Assembly: GCA_001650955.1 (NCBI GenBank)
Contig: LXYP01000003.1
Location: 124,001 to 188,000 of the forward strand
DNA length: 64,000 nt
Direction of reading: 5' to 3'
Source of the DNA: Sphingomonadales bacterium EhC05
GTDB lineage: Bacteria; Pseudomonadota; Alphaproteobacteria; Sphingomonadales; Sphingomonadaceae
Shown: one piece after another, positions 35,147-46,688 of the stretch
How the letters are laid out: each line of letters opens with the position of its first letter
Numbering within the stretch: the first letter of the stretch is position 1
Translations under genes and position numbers: made by a program
The notes under the pieces: generated by a model
Databases searched by the model: none
The model's input: only the letters and a program-made list of their open reading frames with translations
What the model was told of the DNA's origin: nothing

Positions 35147-36363
35147 TCTAAATCTCCTTCGCTTTTTGCGATTGTCGCTGTCACGCTCATGTTCATGCTC
35201 ACGTTGGCCACCGTCCGCATGATATCAGGAAATGTTTCAATCGCCAAAAGTAGGACAAGGGGTTCTATGGGCAGGCCCATCGCTATGCAAATAGGTGCGA
35301 TAGAGGTGATGAAGCTGATTGAGCCCGGCAAGCTGACTGCACCCATAGTTGTAATCGCTGCGACGACAACGCCAATCGCGAGGGCGCTAAACGATAGCTC
35401 AATTCCTAAAAGATGTGCGACATAGATCGCAACTGCGAGATTCATGCACGGTCCTGTGGCACGAAAAAGAGCAACCGCGATGGGGAGAACCACATCTGCG
35501 GACCGCTCACCCACGCCCATTGCTTTCACGCCGCTGACCATAGCAGGGAGAGATGCGAGCGAACTTTGGGTTGAAATCGCGACAGCCTGGGCGGGAGCAG
35601 ATGCCCTAAAAAATGCAAGGGGGCTGCGCTTGGCGACAATCCAAGTCAAAATATAACTGAAGAGCCAGATCACGGCGCCGACGCTGCTGACAAGGACAAC
35701 ATAGTGCAGAAGCGCCCCAAATGCTGCCAATCCTGCCTTCGCTCCAACGCCCAATGCGAGCGCAAATACACCGATCGGCGCAAGCGCTAAAACCCATTTG
35801 ATCAATATCAGCAAGGCATCGGCTACCGCATTGAAAAACTGGTCAAGCATGACCCTCTGGTTCTCGGGCAATCGCGTAATCGCGAAGGCGAAAGCAAGCG
35901 CGAATATCATCAGCGGCAGAACAGCATCTTCGGCCGCCGCCGCAATTGCGTTGGTTGGGATAAGTGCTCGCAGAAATTCCGAAAACGGGGGGACTTCGCC
36001 AGGCGATTCCAATCCACTCAAGGCGGACCTTAACGCGAAAGCAGCATCTCCGTTGAGCGGGAAAATTTCGAGCAGCGCTGGCGTGACAAATGCTGCCATC
36101 GCCGAAGAGCACCAGAGAATGAATATCATGAAGAATATTGCGCGGGCCGTCATTCCGCCCGCTCGGGCCATTGAGGCTGCCTTGCCAATACCCACGATAA
36201 GCAAAGTGAACACTAACGGGATGACTGTCATGCGCAACGCATTGAGCCACATGCTCCCGACCACATCAGCTGCATCGACAAGCCAGCCAGTTTTCGTGCC
36301 AACAAATAACCCGATCAAGATACCCGCGACCAAGGCTAGGAGAATGATTAGCGCTCTTTTCAT
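35143..36363 (-). CDS. Dicarboxylate/amino acid:cation symporter (DAACS family)
   Basis: A 406-residue sodium- or proton-coupled symporter of the GltP/DctA family, with about eight transmembrane helices and two re-entrant loops. Family features include the serine-rich loop AVAISTQSSLASLPAMV near residue 265 and the cation/substrate site ATGPCMNLAVAIYVAHL near 305. It imports glutamate, aspartate or C4-dicarboxylates. It is translationally coupled to the downstream aldo/keto reductase gene. The N-terminus GILIGLFVGTKTGWLVDA is typical of the family. Confidence 0.92.
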   Translation of the reverse strand: MKRALIILLALVAGILIGLFVGTKTGWLVDAADVVGSMWLNALRMTVIPLVFTLLIVGIGKAASMARAGGMTARAIFFMIFILWCSSAMAAFVTPALLEIFPLNGDAAFALRSALSGLESPGEVPPFSEFLRALIPTNAIAAAAEDAVLPLMIFALAFAFAITRLPENQRVMLDQFFNAVADALLILIKWVLALAPIGVFALALGVGAKAGLAAFGALLHYVVLVSSVGAVIWLFSYILTWIVAKRSPLAFFRASAPAQAVAISTQSSLASLPAMVSGVKAMGVGERSADVVLPIAVALFRATGPCMNLAVAIYVAHLLGIELSFSALAIGVVVAAITTMGAVSLPGSISFITSIAPICIAMGLPIEPLVLLLAIETFPDIMRTVANVSMNMSVTATIAKSEGDLE

Positions 36364-36537
36364 ATATTTGGCCCTCTAAGCTCCTGCAAATTCTAGTGAA
36401 CCATTCTCGATCAGGTCTGGCAAGGATAGAATGGAAGTAAATTCTAGCATTGCCTGTTTTCACTATTGGATTGCGCGACATGCATGGTCTAAGACCAGCA
36501 TCAGCTAACAAAAAAGCCGTCAGGACTTAACAGCAAC

Positions 36538-37878
36538 ATGACAAAGAAGTTTTTTGGAACCGATGGTATAAGGGGCTTGACCAACAAGCATCCGATGACG
36601 GCCGAAATTGCCATGAAAGTAGGGCAGGCAGCGGGTCGCCATTTTCAGCGCGGAGATCATCGGCATCGAGTGGTTATCGGGAAGGATACGAGGCTTTCCG
36701 GATATATGATGGAAAATGCTCTGGTCGCTGGTTTTACGAGTGTTGGCATGGATGTTGTTCAGGTGGGGCCGATGCCCACGCCTGCGGTGGCGCTACTCAC
36801 GCGCTCGATGAGGGCGGATCTCGGCGTTATGATTTCAGCCAGTCACAATCCCTTTTTTGATAATGGAATCAAACTTTTCGGCCCTGATGGGTTCAAATTA
36901 TCTGACGAAGATGAGCTTAAAATTGAGTCCTATTTGGAAGAGCCGACGATATTGGCCGAGGCAAAGGACATCGGTCGTGCGAAACGTTTTGAGGACGCTA
37001 GAGGTCGCTATATTCATGCGATCAAAATGTCGCTTCCGGATCACATACGTCTCGATGGACTAAAAGTTGTGTGCGACTGTGCAAATGGCGCGGCCTATCA
37101 AGTGGCACCTTCGGCTTTCTGGGAGTTGGGCGCGGAAGTCATCGCTCTGGGCGTCCAACCCAATGGTCTCAATATTAATGATAAATGTGGATCCACTGAC
37201 GTCGCGGCGCTTCAAGAAACAGTTATAGCTAGCGGCGCGCATGTTGGAATTGCGCTTGACGGTGATGCAGATCGATTGATTGTGGTGGATGAAAAGGGAC
37301 AGGTGGTTGATGGCGATCAACTGATGGCGCTGATTGGATCGACATGGAGCCGCAACGGCTTTTTGCGAGGAGATGGAATCGTCGCAACGGTAATGTCAAA
37401 TCTCGGTCTGGAACGTTTTCTAGCGTCTCAGCATCTCGACCTGGTTCGTGCCAAAGTTGGTGATCGCTATGTCCTCGAAGAGATGAAAAAAGGTGGGTTT
37501 AATGTCGGCGGCGAGCAATCAGGCCATATGATCTTGCTTGATCATGCCACGACTGGAGATGGCACGATTGCCGCCTTGCAGGTTATGGGTGAGCTTGTGA
37601 CAAGCGGAAAACCGGCTAGCGAATTACTCCATCTGTTCGATACGGTACCCCAATTGCTGATGAATGTGCGCTATTCCAGCGGCAGCCCTTTGGACGATGA
37701 AAAGGTGAAAGCCGTTATTGCCGAAGCGGAGCGAGAACTGGTTGGTTCTGGGCGTCTGGTCATTCGAAAATCGGGAACAGAGCCATTGATTCGCGTGATG
37801 GCAGAGGGTGATAATTCGGACCAGGTCACATCTGTTGTCGAACGGATATGCGCAGTAGTTGAAGATGTTGCGATCTGA
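36538..37878 (+). CDS. glmM: Phosphoglucosamine mutase
   Basis: A 446-residue enzyme that converts glucosamine-6-phosphate to glucosamine-1-phosphate on the way to UDP-GlcNAc, precursor of peptidoglycan and lipid A. The start [11 protein letters not shown] is diagnostic. The phosphoserine loop is [17 protein letters not shown] with catalytic Ser102; the magnesium loop is [14 protein letters not shown]; the sugar-specificity loop is GGEQSGHMI; and the phosphate-binding end is [14 protein letters not shown]. Length is standard. It heads a tight cluster with a 60-residue membrane protein, thiD and rnhB. Confidence 0.97.
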   Translation: MTKKFFGTDGIRGLTNKHPMTAEIAMKVGQAAGRHFQRGDHRHRVVIGKDTRLSGYMMENALVAGFTSVGMDVVQVGPMPTPAVALLTRSMRADLGVMISASHNPFFDNGIKLFGPDGFKLSDEDELKIESYLEEPTILAEAKDIGRAKRFEDARGRYIHAIKMSLPDHIRLDGLKVVCDCANGAAYQVAPSAFWELGAEVIALGVQPNGLNINDKCGSTDVAALQETVIASGAHVGIALDGDADRLIVVDEKGQVVDGDQLMALIGSTWSRNGFLRGDGIVATVMSNLGLERFLASQHLDLVRAKVGDRYVLEEMKKGGFNVGGEQSGHMILLDHATTGDGTIAALQVMGELVTSGKPASELLHLFDTVPQLLMNVRYSSGSPLDDEKVKAVIAEAERELVGSGRLVIRKSGTEPLIRVMAEGDNSDQVTSVVERICAVVEDVAI

Positions 37879-37926
37879 TGCCCGAAAAACATCTGGCACC
37901 TACAATCGGCAAATTCGGAGGCAATA

Positions 37927-38109
37927 TTGCTTGATAATCTGAGCGCAACAACCTTGGTGATATTGGGGCTTTTGCTACCGATTGCGCTGGTGCTGATTAT
38001 ATATTTTGTCGCTCCGAAGTTTTTCCTGCGCTTTCGAATAGCCTTGCTCCTGATTGCGGCTGCCATGGAAGCTTTTCTGATCATCCAGGTTGGGCCGTTG
38101 TTTCTATGA
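37927..38109 (+). CDS. Small two-helix membrane protein
   Basis: A 60-residue protein with a TTG start, supported by GGAGG 5 bases upstream. Two hydrophobic helices (TTLVILGLLLPIALVLIIYF and IALLLIAAAMEAFLIIQVG) flank a short basic loop APKFFLRFR. The stop overlaps the thiD start (ATGA), which supports real, coupled translation. No family is recognised. It sits in the glmM-thiD-rnhB cluster but has no obvious enzymatic link to it. Confidence 0.62.
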   Translation: MLDNLSATTLVILGLLLPIALVLIIYFVAPKFFLRFRIALLLIAAAMEAFLIIQVGPLFL

Positions 38110-38879
38110 GCTCAAAATGTCCGCGGATATTAGCAATCGCTGGATCGGACAGTGGCGGTGGAGCTGGAATTCAGGCCGATATTAAAACCATAACTATGCT
38201 TGGTGGTCATGCGATGACTGCGATAACGGCAATAACGGCGCAAAATACGACGGGTGTACAGGCCGTGCACGTTGTTTCGACAGATATGGTCCTCAATCAA
38301 ATTGATTCGGTCGTCAATGACATCGGAGTAGATGCTCTGAAAATTGGCATGATTGGCTCTGCTGATACGGCGGTCAGGGTTGCGAAATATTGTGCGCAGA
38401 TATCCGTGCCGATTGTATTTGATCCGGTGATGGTCGCAACGAGCGGGAGTATCTTGTCGGACAGCGACACAATCGCTGCCTTCGAAAAGTTAATGACTGT
38501 GGCATCAGTAGTAACTCCCAATTTGCCGGAATTGGAAGCTCTCGGCGGTCGCGATTCAGTCTTGAAACACGGCTGTCATCTGGTGGTCAAAGGCGGGCAT
38601 GGTAGCGGACACGACCTTGTGGATCGATTATACTCGCCCACGGCTATGATCAAGCAAGTGCAAGGCAAACGCATCGATACGGATCATACGCATGGCACGG
38701 GTTGCACCTTTGCGGCAGCCTTGGCGTTTGGATTGGGTAAAGGCATGCTGCTTCCTGAAGCTTTCGAACAGGCGGTTAGCTTTACCCGGATTGCGATTCT
38801 GGAAGCTCCTGGTATCGGGCGGGGTAGTGGCCCGATCGGACATCAATTTGTGACGAATTTCCAAGATAGTGGACGATGA
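38106..38879 (+). CDS. thiD: Hydroxymethylpyrimidine/phosphomethylpyrimidine kinase
   Basis: A 257-residue ribokinase-fold kinase that phosphorylates HMP and HMP-phosphate for thiamine synthesis. Characteristic segments are [18 protein letters not shown] at the N-terminus, [24 protein letters not shown], and the anion-hole/catalytic [15 protein letters not shown] near residue 200. It overlaps both neighbours by 4 bases (ATGA at each end). No other thiamine gene and no TPP riboswitch was seen nearby. Confidence 0.95.
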   Translation: MSSKCPRILAIAGSDSGGGAGIQADIKTITMLGGHAMTAITAITAQNTTGVQAVHVVSTDMVLNQIDSVVNDIGVDALKIGMIGSADTAVRVAKYCAQISVPIVFDPVMVATSGSILSDSDTIAAFEKLMTVASVVTPNLPELEALGGRDSVLKHGCHLVVKGGHGSGHDLVDRLYSPTAMIKQVQGKRIDTDHTHGTGCTFAAALAFGLGKGMLLPEAFEQAVSFTRIAILEAPGIGRGSGPIGHQFVTNFQDSGR

Positions 38880-39433
38880 TCGCTGGTGTTGATGAAGCAG
38901 GAAGAGGGCCGCTAGCAGGCCCTGTAGTTGCCGCTGCGGTTGTTCTCGCGGATGATCGACCGATCATTGGGCTTGATGATAGCAAAAAGCTGATAGCGCG
39001 GAAACGATGTCAATTGGAAGCCGAAATCCGTGAGTGCACATTATTTTCAATCGCTGAATGTTCGCACCGTGAAATCGATGAGATCAATATTTTACAAGCC
39101 ACAATGCTTGCGATGAGGCGCGCTGTTGATGGTTTGCCAACTCGACCAGATCAAGTGCTGGTTGATGGCAATCGGCTCCCGAAATGGCAATATGCCGCCG
39201 AGGCGGTTGTCGGCGGGGATGCTATTCATCCTTGCATATCGGCGGCGTCCATCCTTGCAAAAGAATTTCGGGATCGATTGATGATCGCTGCCGCCAAGCG
39301 CTACCCGGAATATGGATGGGAACGTAATAAGGGCTATGGCACCGCCGAACACATCGCCGCGCTCAAGACTTTCGGCCCCACGCCATTGCATCGAAGAAGC
39401 TTTGCGCCCGTCGCGCAATTTGCATTGCTTTAG
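38876..39433 (+). CDS. rnhB: Ribonuclease HII
   Basis: A 185-residue RNase HII, which cuts RNA in RNA-DNA hybrids and single ribonucleotides in DNA. The catalytic acids are in [16 protein letters not shown] (Asp-Glu at residues 5-6), [12 protein letters not shown], and [12 protein letters not shown]. The end [19 protein letters not shown] is typical. The protein is slightly short because it lacks the N-terminal extension of some homologues. It overlaps the thiD stop by ATGA, and its own stop overlaps the convergent desaturase stop by 4 bases. Confidence 0.96.
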   Translation: MIAGVDEAGRGPLAGPVVAAAVVLADDRPIIGLDDSKKLIARKRCQLEAEIRECTLFSIAECSHREIDEINILQATMLAMRRAVDGLPTRPDQVLVDGNRLPKWQYAAEAVVGGDAIHPCISAASILAKEFRDRLMIAAAKRYPEYGWERNKGYGTAEHIAALKTFGPTPLHRRSFAPVAQFALL

Positions 39434-40455
39434 GCTTCCGCCGGTTTCACGGCAATTTTTCGATCCGCCAGAACCCATGTGCCATCATCATTTTTGATAT
39501 ATTTGGGCTGTCGCGTCACATTCCAGACAAGGCCGAGCTTTTCCAAGAGTAGTAATATATAGCCCGCGATATCGATTTCCCACCAGGCCATACCCTGAAA
39601 ACTGGCGCGAGGATGTTTGTGATGGTTATTGTGCCAACCTTCGCCAAAGGTTAACAATGAAAAAATAAAGCTATTTTTGGCTGTACCGACACCTTTCGTA
39701 TGTCGCTGGGAGCCGACGACATGGGCATAGCTTGAAATGCCCAATGTAATTTGGAGAACAACGAATGTTCTGAAATAGCCGCCAATCAATATCGTGCCAA
39801 TCACATGGTCCCATCCTCCAAACACAAGTCCCCAAATGCCGGGAAAAATAATCAGAGAAAAAACGAGCCAATACCAACGTGTTCGATGAAGCCAAAGAAC
39901 AACATCATTATCGGCCAATCCTTTGCCGTAGATGCTCATATCTGTGACACAATCGTCCATGAACCAGCCAAAATGGGAATGAAAAATTCCCTTTAACCGA
40001 GATGTTTTTTGACCGCGTCCGTCCAGCCAAGGGCTATGCACGTCGCCTTTCTCGTCGCTATGGGCGTGATGGCGACGATGGTCTGCTGCCCATCTCAGGA
40101 CAGAGGACTGAATCGACATTTGTGCCATTCCGCCCAGAATATATTGCATCGGGACGGAGGTTTCGAACGACTTATGCGAGAAATAGCGATGAAAGCCCAA
40201 CACAATACCCAGCATTAATACGACATATCCTGCGATAAAAGCAGACCATTCAACCCAGCCGGTATCATAAGTAAGCATCCACCAGACAGCGGCAATCGAC
40301 CCGAAAATCTTCGATCCGAAGACAATCGCATATTCCTTGCGTTTTTCGCGGGCTGCAGCACCGCCAACAATTACGCCGGGATGGGGTCTGGGTTCATCGC
40401 TTTCCTGTGCGATGCCATTTTTCTGATTATAGGTGTCGCGAAAATTTTCTGACAT
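39430..40455 (-). CDS. Acyl-CoA/fatty-acid desaturase
   Basis: A 341-residue membrane-bound di-iron desaturase of the delta-9 type. The three histidine boxes are present: HRYFSH (near residue 90), HRRHHAHSD (near 125) and [11 protein letters not shown] (near 260). Hydrophobic pairs between them make about four transmembrane helices. It would introduce a double bond into acyl chains for membrane-lipid fluidity. A ribosome-binding site is weak. Its promoter lies in the same 330-base region as that of ccrM. Confidence 0.94.
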   Translation of the reverse strand: MSENFRDTYNQKNGIAQESDEPRPHPGVIVGGAAAREKRKEYAIVFGSKIFGSIAAVWWMLTYDTGWVEWSAFIAGYVVLMLGIVLGFHRYFSHKSFETSVPMQYILGGMAQMSIQSSVLRWAADHRRHHAHSDEKGDVHSPWLDGRGQKTSRLKGIFHSHFGWFMDDCVTDMSIYGKGLADNDVVLWLHRTRWYWLVFSLIIFPGIWGLVFGGWDHVIGTILIGGYFRTFVVLQITLGISSYAHVVGSQRHTKGVGTAKNSFIFSLLTFGEGWHNNHHKHPRASFQGMAWWEIDIAGYILLLLEKLGLVWNVTRQPKYIKNDDGTWVLADRKIAVKPAEA

Positions 40456-41914
<1,459 letters not shown>

Positions 41915-43051
41915 ATGGCGGGTTTTTTGGAGGCATTGGAGGCGAGTGGGGCGGATGCGAAATTGTATCTCAAGCCGGTTGGGTTTCTCGACAGTCCACA
42001 TTATTTTGATGCTCAAAATCAACGTTTAAACAATAGCTTGATCTGGTTCTCTCAGATTGACTGTGGAGTCTATGAGTCAGGGAAGCCGACGCTTCGTGCC
42101 TTGGTGCCCGTCGACGATTGGCCGATAATGTCAAACTCATTGCCGGGCTGGCTGCAAAAGCAGGCCGCGGTGCAATATGAACATCTGACGAGAATACATG
42201 ACCCGCTGATTTGCGGCGACCGCGTTATTCGCTTCGATCAACCGCATGTCATGGGCATATTGAACATGACGCCCGACAGTTTTTCCGACGGTGGCAAACA
42301 TGGTGGTGACCCGCAAGGCGCAGCAGATGCAGGTTTTGCGATGGCCACTTCTGGCGCGTCGATGCTCGACATAGGCGGAGAAAGCACGCGGCCTGGCGCG
42401 GACATGGTCTGGGAAGGTGACGAGATCAAACGGGTTGTACCGGTGATCGAAAGGCTAAGCCAGTGCGGTGCGGTTCTTTCGATCGACACCCGCAAGGCTG
42501 CAGTGATGGAGGCAGCTATTCAGGCTGGTGCGCATATCATCAATGATGTCTCAGCCTTGCTCCACGACAAGAGATCCTTGGAGGTTGTCGGTGTATCGGG
42601 CAGGCCAGTCGTGCTAATGCATGCCCCTTCAAGCGGCAAAAACCCTCATAAAGGAGATGGTTACGGCAATGTCGTCACAGATACTTTTGACTGGTTGGAA
42701 AAACGCATAGCCGATGTTGTCGAAGCTGGGCTGGCACGGGAAAAGATCATCGTCGATCCGGGCCTCGGATTCGGCAAGTCAATCACCGACAATCTCGCGC
42801 TGATGAACAATATCGCAATGTTTCACGCCTTGGGTCAGCCCCTGTTGATTGGCGCCAGTCGCAAGCGGATGATCGGCGCCCTGTCCAGGGAGGCCCCCGT
42901 AGATCAGCGTTTGGGCGGCTCGATCGCGTTTGCCCATCATGCTATCCAGCAAGGGGCGCAAATTGTGAGGGTGCATGATGTGCCGGAGACGGTGCAGGCG
43001 GCACAGATCTGGCGAGGGATGCGGGATGCCGGGGTGACGGCCCGGGTCTAG
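41915..43051 (+). CDS. folP: Dihydropteroate synthase with N-terminal extension
   Basis: A 378-residue enzyme of folate synthesis that joins p-aminobenzoate to dihydropterin pyrophosphate; it is the sulfonamide target. Core motifs are GILNMTPDSFSDGG (114-127), DIGGESTRPGAD, SIDTRKAAVM, IIVDPGLGFGKSITDN and LIGASRKRMIG. The core is usually 270-280 residues, so about 100 N-terminal residues are extra and lack a recognised domain. The ATG directly follows the ccrM TAA, so both are likely in one transcript under the ccrM promoter. Confidence 0.95.
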   Translation: MAGFLEALEASGADAKLYLKPVGFLDSPHYFDAQNQRLNNSLIWFSQIDCGVYESGKPTLRALVPVDDWPIMSNSLPGWLQKQAAVQYEHLTRIHDPLICGDRVIRFDQPHVMGILNMTPDSFSDGGKHGGDPQGAADAGFAMATSGASMLDIGGESTRPGADMVWEGDEIKRVVPVIERLSQCGAVLSIDTRKAAVMEAAIQAGAHIINDVSALLHDKRSLEVVGVSGRPVVLMHAPSSGKNPHKGDGYGNVVTDTFDWLEKRIADVVEAGLAREKIIVDPGLGFGKSITDNLALMNNIAMFHALGQPLLIGASRKRMIGALSREAPVDQRLGGSIAFAHHAIQQGAQIVRVHDVPETVQAAQIWRGMRDAGVTARV

Positions 43052-43216
43052 CGACAGCGCCGGCTGCTTGGATCAATATATATTTTGACGAAGTCGGCGG
43101 AGCATAATGCCATCGGCATATGGATTGCGCGTGATCCAGCCAGATATCGGCCGCTCACGGTCTCGCGCTGACCAAGCTGCCTGCATCACTGACCCGGCAT
43201 TGGGCGAGCAGCGCTA

Positions 43217-43585
43217 TCATCCATGGAAATGTCTCTGCTCGACAATTTTTCCGCCGCGGACGGTATAGACTGCAATTTCGCTAAATGGCTCCCGCTTGCC
43301 AGTGGTGCGGCGCACGATTTCCATGTCAATAAATAGAGCAAAATGATCGCCGGTGATAAACGGTCCGTCGATCAGCACATCTTCCATCCTGTTGTCGCTT
43401 GTCCAGCGCTGCTGTTGCGCGCGCGCGGCTTCAAAGCCGACAAGAACGGAGAGGCTCCCAAGCGGCATTGCTGCCGGTTCGAAACTCCTGATATCCGTAG
43501 CCCAATATTTGTCCGCCGCAGCTTTCAACTTGCCCGCTGCCATCAGCGCAGTAAAATCTTCAGCTATCTCGACAAGATTGGGCAT
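43217..43585 (-). CDS. SnoaL/NTF2-like protein
   Basis: A 122-residue small protein of the nuclear-transport-factor-2/SnoaL-like fold. Typical features are an N-terminal helix pair (VEIAEDFTALMAAGKLKAAA), a cone-forming DIRSFEP segment, and beta strands such as DHFALFIDMEIVRR and EIAVYTVRGGKIVEQRHFH. Such proteins bind or convert small hydrophobic molecules, but many have no known role. It stands alone, after an inverted repeat at 43617-43650. Confidence 0.8.
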   Translation of the reverse strand: MPNLVEIAEDFTALMAAGKLKAAADKYWATDIRSFEPAAMPLGSLSVLVGFEAARAQQQRWTSDNRMEDVLIDGPFITGDHFALFIDMEIVRRTTGKREPFSEIAVYTVRGGKIVEQRHFHG

Positions 43586-43616
43586 GCGATGGTTTCCCGA
43601 AACCGTCAGGGGTAGC

Positions 43617-43650
43617 CCGGCGAATGACGGGTCGCATCTTCATTCGCCGG
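43617..43650. repeat. 11-bp inverted repeat (hairpin) in an intergenic region
   Basis: CCGGCGAATGA pairs with TCATTCGCCGG across a 12-base loop. It lies 31 bases upstream of the SnoaL-like start and downstream of the secreted-protein gene, both on the minus strand. No T-run follows on either strand. It may be an mRNA 3'-end stabiliser for the upstream gene or an operator. Confidence 0.45.
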
Positions 43651-43715
43651 ACATAGGGTTCTGTCCCGGCAGATCGCGCAAAGGGTTACACTATCCGCCG
43701 GAAACAGATTTCAAA

Positions 43716-44171
43716 CTAGCGAACCGTATATTCCTGAAGCAGCATGCTGCTTTTCACGGTGCGATATTCTGCGCGATTGCCGGATTCTTCAGCCTGTTGC
43801 GCGAAACCTTTTTTGGCCCAGGCATCATAAGCCGCACTCCGCTTTTCCGATTCCGCTGCATCGGGAAGGCTGGCGAAAGTCGACATCAGATAGATATTGG
43901 GTTCGCCATCACGTGGATTATAATTTACGTAGATCTTATAGTCGGTGATCCAACCTTGTGATTTGGCGAATTCCTGATTTTTGGCCCATTCATTTGCGAT
44001 GAATTGCGCATATTTGAACGTGCCGCCATCTTTGACGTAGATCCCGCCAATTTCGGAATATTCACCGGGAACCAGCGGAAATTCTTGCGCTGAGGCGGGG
44101 GCGGCAATAGCCAACATTGCGGGCGCCATGACAGCGATCGATCCCTGGATCATCTTGTTATAAAAAGTCAT
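43716..44171 (-). CDS. Hypothetical secreted protein
   Basis: A 151-residue protein with a signal peptide (MIQGSIAVMAPAMLAIAAPASAQ-E). The mature domain, about 120 residues, includes GEYSEIGGIYVKDGGTFKYA, WITDYKIYVNYNPRDGEPNI and LLQEYTVR, and looks like a ferredoxin-like or NIPSNAP-like small beta/alpha fold. No enzyme motif was seen. The ATG at 44171 is preferred because the signal peptide follows directly. It lies 177 bases downstream of a large regulator gene on the same strand. Confidence 0.72.
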   Translation of the reverse strand: MTFYNKMIQGSIAVMAPAMLAIAAPASAQEFPLVPGEYSEIGGIYVKDGGTFKYAQFIANEWAKNQEFAKSQGWITDYKIYVNYNPRDGEPNIYLMSTFASLPDAAESEKRSAAYDAWAKKGFAQQAEESGNRAEYRTVKSSMLLQEYTVR

Positions 44172-44348
44172 ATCATTCTCGTGTTTCTCTCCCCGAAATC
44201 GCAGGCGCAACTCTTCTGATGACGGCAACTCGCTATTCCAGGCCGATCCAGTTGGTCTGTTTTTATCTGCAATTTCAGTGTGCTGGAGATGCGCCATAAG
44301 ACAGTTTGGGGTCAACAGCGCTACCGTCAAAAAAGCGTCAATAATGAT

Positions 44349-46499
44349 CTAGGTCATGGTCGAAGGCCTGGGAAGCAGGTCCGGCCAGCCATATTTTTCC
44401 CAAGCGGCGATCATTCCGATCCGCTCGGCGAAATCCATAAAGTCGGGATGCAGTCGAACCTGGTTTATCGGTTCTGCGTCGGTCCAGAGCGACATGAAAG
44501 AGAAGAAATTCGCAGTTGTTATCTGCTGGCCAAGGGTTTTGAAGACCATCTGCGCCTGGCCCATCCAGATTGCCGGTATTGTGATCGTGGTATCATAGGG
44601 ATCGTGCAGTGTCGCGTGGAGCATCTCCAACACCATGCAATAATTTTTGCGGTCCTGGTCTTCACCGCTCCAGAGCCCCTTCGCAGCCATCAGCCAATAG
44701 GCATCCATAGCGTCCGGGTCGAGCGGTGTACTGCCAGCCGGTGGAAATATGACACTGTTCATCAGTTTCTTTGTCAGCTGATAGGCTTCCACTGCAGCAT
44801 CATTGTCGCCCGACACTGCCAGTGCGGCTGCGAGCCACAGAGATGGAAAACCAAGATCGACCATCCTCTGCCCCGCCTCAATTGCGGCATCAACATTACC
44901 AAGGTTGAGATATACTCCAGAAAGTATGGCGTAACTACGGCCATTTACCGGATCTTGATCAATGCTGGCTTCAATATAGGGCAAGGCGTCCCGGGAGCGC
45001 CCGCAATAGAGCAGGAAAGAACCGACACGGTTTAGAACATCGGGATTATTGGGTTCCAGCCGGTAAGCCTCGAAAGCCAGGTCAAGCGCACCGACAATAT
45101 CATTTTGCGTCCACGCATAAAAGGCAAGCACGATACGGGCATGCGCCTGCTGCGGCGAAAGGCGGAGCGCTTTCTTTGCATATCCAGCAGCTTTTTCGCA
45201 TCGCTCCAATCTGTCCAGACAGGGCGTGTAGACGGTCATATTGATTTCGGCTTCGGCCAGTGCCGTCCAGCATTCCGCAAATTCGGGGTCGATTTCCAGC
45301 GCCTTCTCGAGCAGCTCGATGGCTGTTGGCAGCACGCCATCCCCGATTGCCCTGATCGTGAGCGCCCGGCCTTGCAGATAGAGCCCGTAAGCTTCCCTAT
45401 TGCTCGTCAGCTTGCGGAGTTTGGTGTCATGCTCCTTCAATTTGAGCGCATCACTCAGCCCGTTTGTTACTGACTGCACGACCTCTGTCCGCGCTGCGAA
45501 CATATCATCCAGACTGCCATCATAACTATAGGCCCATGATTCAAAACCGCTATCTGCGTCAACCAAGCTGACCGCAACACGGACCTGTTCTGCCTGCCGG
45601 TGAACCGAGCCCTCTAAAAGATGCGTTACGTTGAGTGCACCAGCAATCTCCGATGGCGTTTTGTCAGAATCTTTGAATTGGAAGGATGACGTTCGGCCAG
45701 CAACGAGAAGCTGCGGCACTTGCCCCAGACTGGTGATCAGTTCATCAACAACACCATCTGCAAAAAATCCGTGATCATCCGGGTTGGCGATTGATTTAAA
45801 TGGTAGCACGGCGATCCGCGCCTTGCCCTGTTTCCGCTCTTTTATCGCCTTGGTTTCGGGTGCGCGAACTCGCCATGCATTGAAAAGATCAGCATGATTC
45901 GTCAGATTGTCTCTTTTCTCCAATATAGAAAAAGCTTCTGAAACGGCCGTCTGCAATCTTTGTTCCGTCTGACGTCGACGGCTATCAAGCCAGTCCCGAA
46001 ACTCATCGCCAAAATATATCTGATCCAATAGCGGCTTGGCACCAATTGAGCGCAGTTGATTGGTCGCCTCAACATATTGTTGTTGAGCGAGCGTCTTTTC
46101 CAGAATCGCAACATCGGTTTCGACCGCGTCGCTATTGAGGCTGATCCGAGACCGGGAAATGTTCAAAAGATCGCAATCCGCAGCCGCCAGCAATTTGCCC
46201 AAATCCAGCAGACATTGCCGCAAACTTGCCCGCGCCTGGGCTTCAAACCGACCTGGCCATAAAAGCTTGCTCAGATGATCGCGGTCGATCGGTTCATCGG
46301 GCGCGAGACAGAGCATCGCGATCATCGCGCGGGCGCGCTTGTTGGAGATCGGAATTTCTCTTCCGTCTGGTGCGGTGAGCTGAAATGCGCCGAATAGCGA
46401 AGCGCCGAAGAGAGCGGGTCCTTTGCCTGATGCGCCTGCTTTGTCTGCCTGATCCATATTCGGAAGCTGCCGCTCCCCACCGACAGATATGCATGACAT
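44349..46499 (-). CDS. SARP-like transcriptional regulator with TolB-like and TPR domains
   Basis: A 716-residue multidomain protein. Residues about 30-180 resemble an OmpR/SARP winged helix with a BTAD-like helical part (DRDHLSKLLWPGRFEAQARA, then SLRQCLLDLGKLL). Residues about 230-370 contain the TolB-like segment RIAVLPFKSIANPDDHGFF, ADGVVDELITSLGQVPQLL and LEGSVHRQAEQVRVAVSLVD. The rest is tetratricopeptide repeats (about 395-600). The combination is known in CadC/HilA-like and cyclase-linked regulators; ligand and targets are unknown. No transmembrane helix was seen. In-frame ATG at 46457 is an alternative start. Confidence 0.85.
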   Translation of the reverse strand: MSCISVGGERQLPNMDQADKAGASGKGPALFGASLFGAFQLTAPDGREIPISNKRARAMIAMLCLAPDEPIDRDHLSKLLWPGRFEAQARASLRQCLLDLGKLLAAADCDLLNISRSRISLNSDAVETDVAILEKTLAQQQYVEATNQLRSIGAKPLLDQIYFGDEFRDWLDSRRRQTEQRLQTAVSEAFSILEKRDNLTNHADLFNAWRVRAPETKAIKERKQGKARIAVLPFKSIANPDDHGFFADGVVDELITSLGQVPQLLVAGRTSSFQFKDSDKTPSEIAGALNVTHLLEGSVHRQAEQVRVAVSLVDADSGFESWAYSYDGSLDDMFAARTEVVQSVTNGLSDALKLKEHDTKLRKLTSNREAYGLYLQGRALTIRAIGDGVLPTAIELLEKALEIDPEFAECWTALAEAEINMTVYTPCLDRLERCEKAAGYAKKALRLSPQQAHARIVLAFYAWTQNDIVGALDLAFEAYRLEPNNPDVLNRVGSFLLYCGRSRDALPYIEASIDQDPVNGRSYAILSGVYLNLGNVDAAIEAGQRMVDLGFPSLWLAAALAVSGDNDAAVEAYQLTKKLMNSVIFPPAGSTPLDPDAMDAYWLMAAKGLWSGEDQDRKNYCMVLEMLHATLHDPYDTTITIPAIWMGQAQMVFKTLGQQITTANFFSFMSLWTDAEPINQVRLHPDFMDFAERIGMIAAWEKYGWPDLLPRPSTMT

Positions 46500-46688
46500 A
46501 AGGCAACGGATGATATGCGCAAGCAGATTTCTTTTTCGGCCTGATGATTTTCAATCAGAGTCGGCCATCTGTGTGGCTTATATGAAACAGGTCCCTGAGA
46601 TTAGAAAACGGGAACGTCGACGGCGGATATGCTCTGGCTGCAGACTATTTTGTCGCCCTCAGACTCAGTGCGGACGCATATCGAAAGC

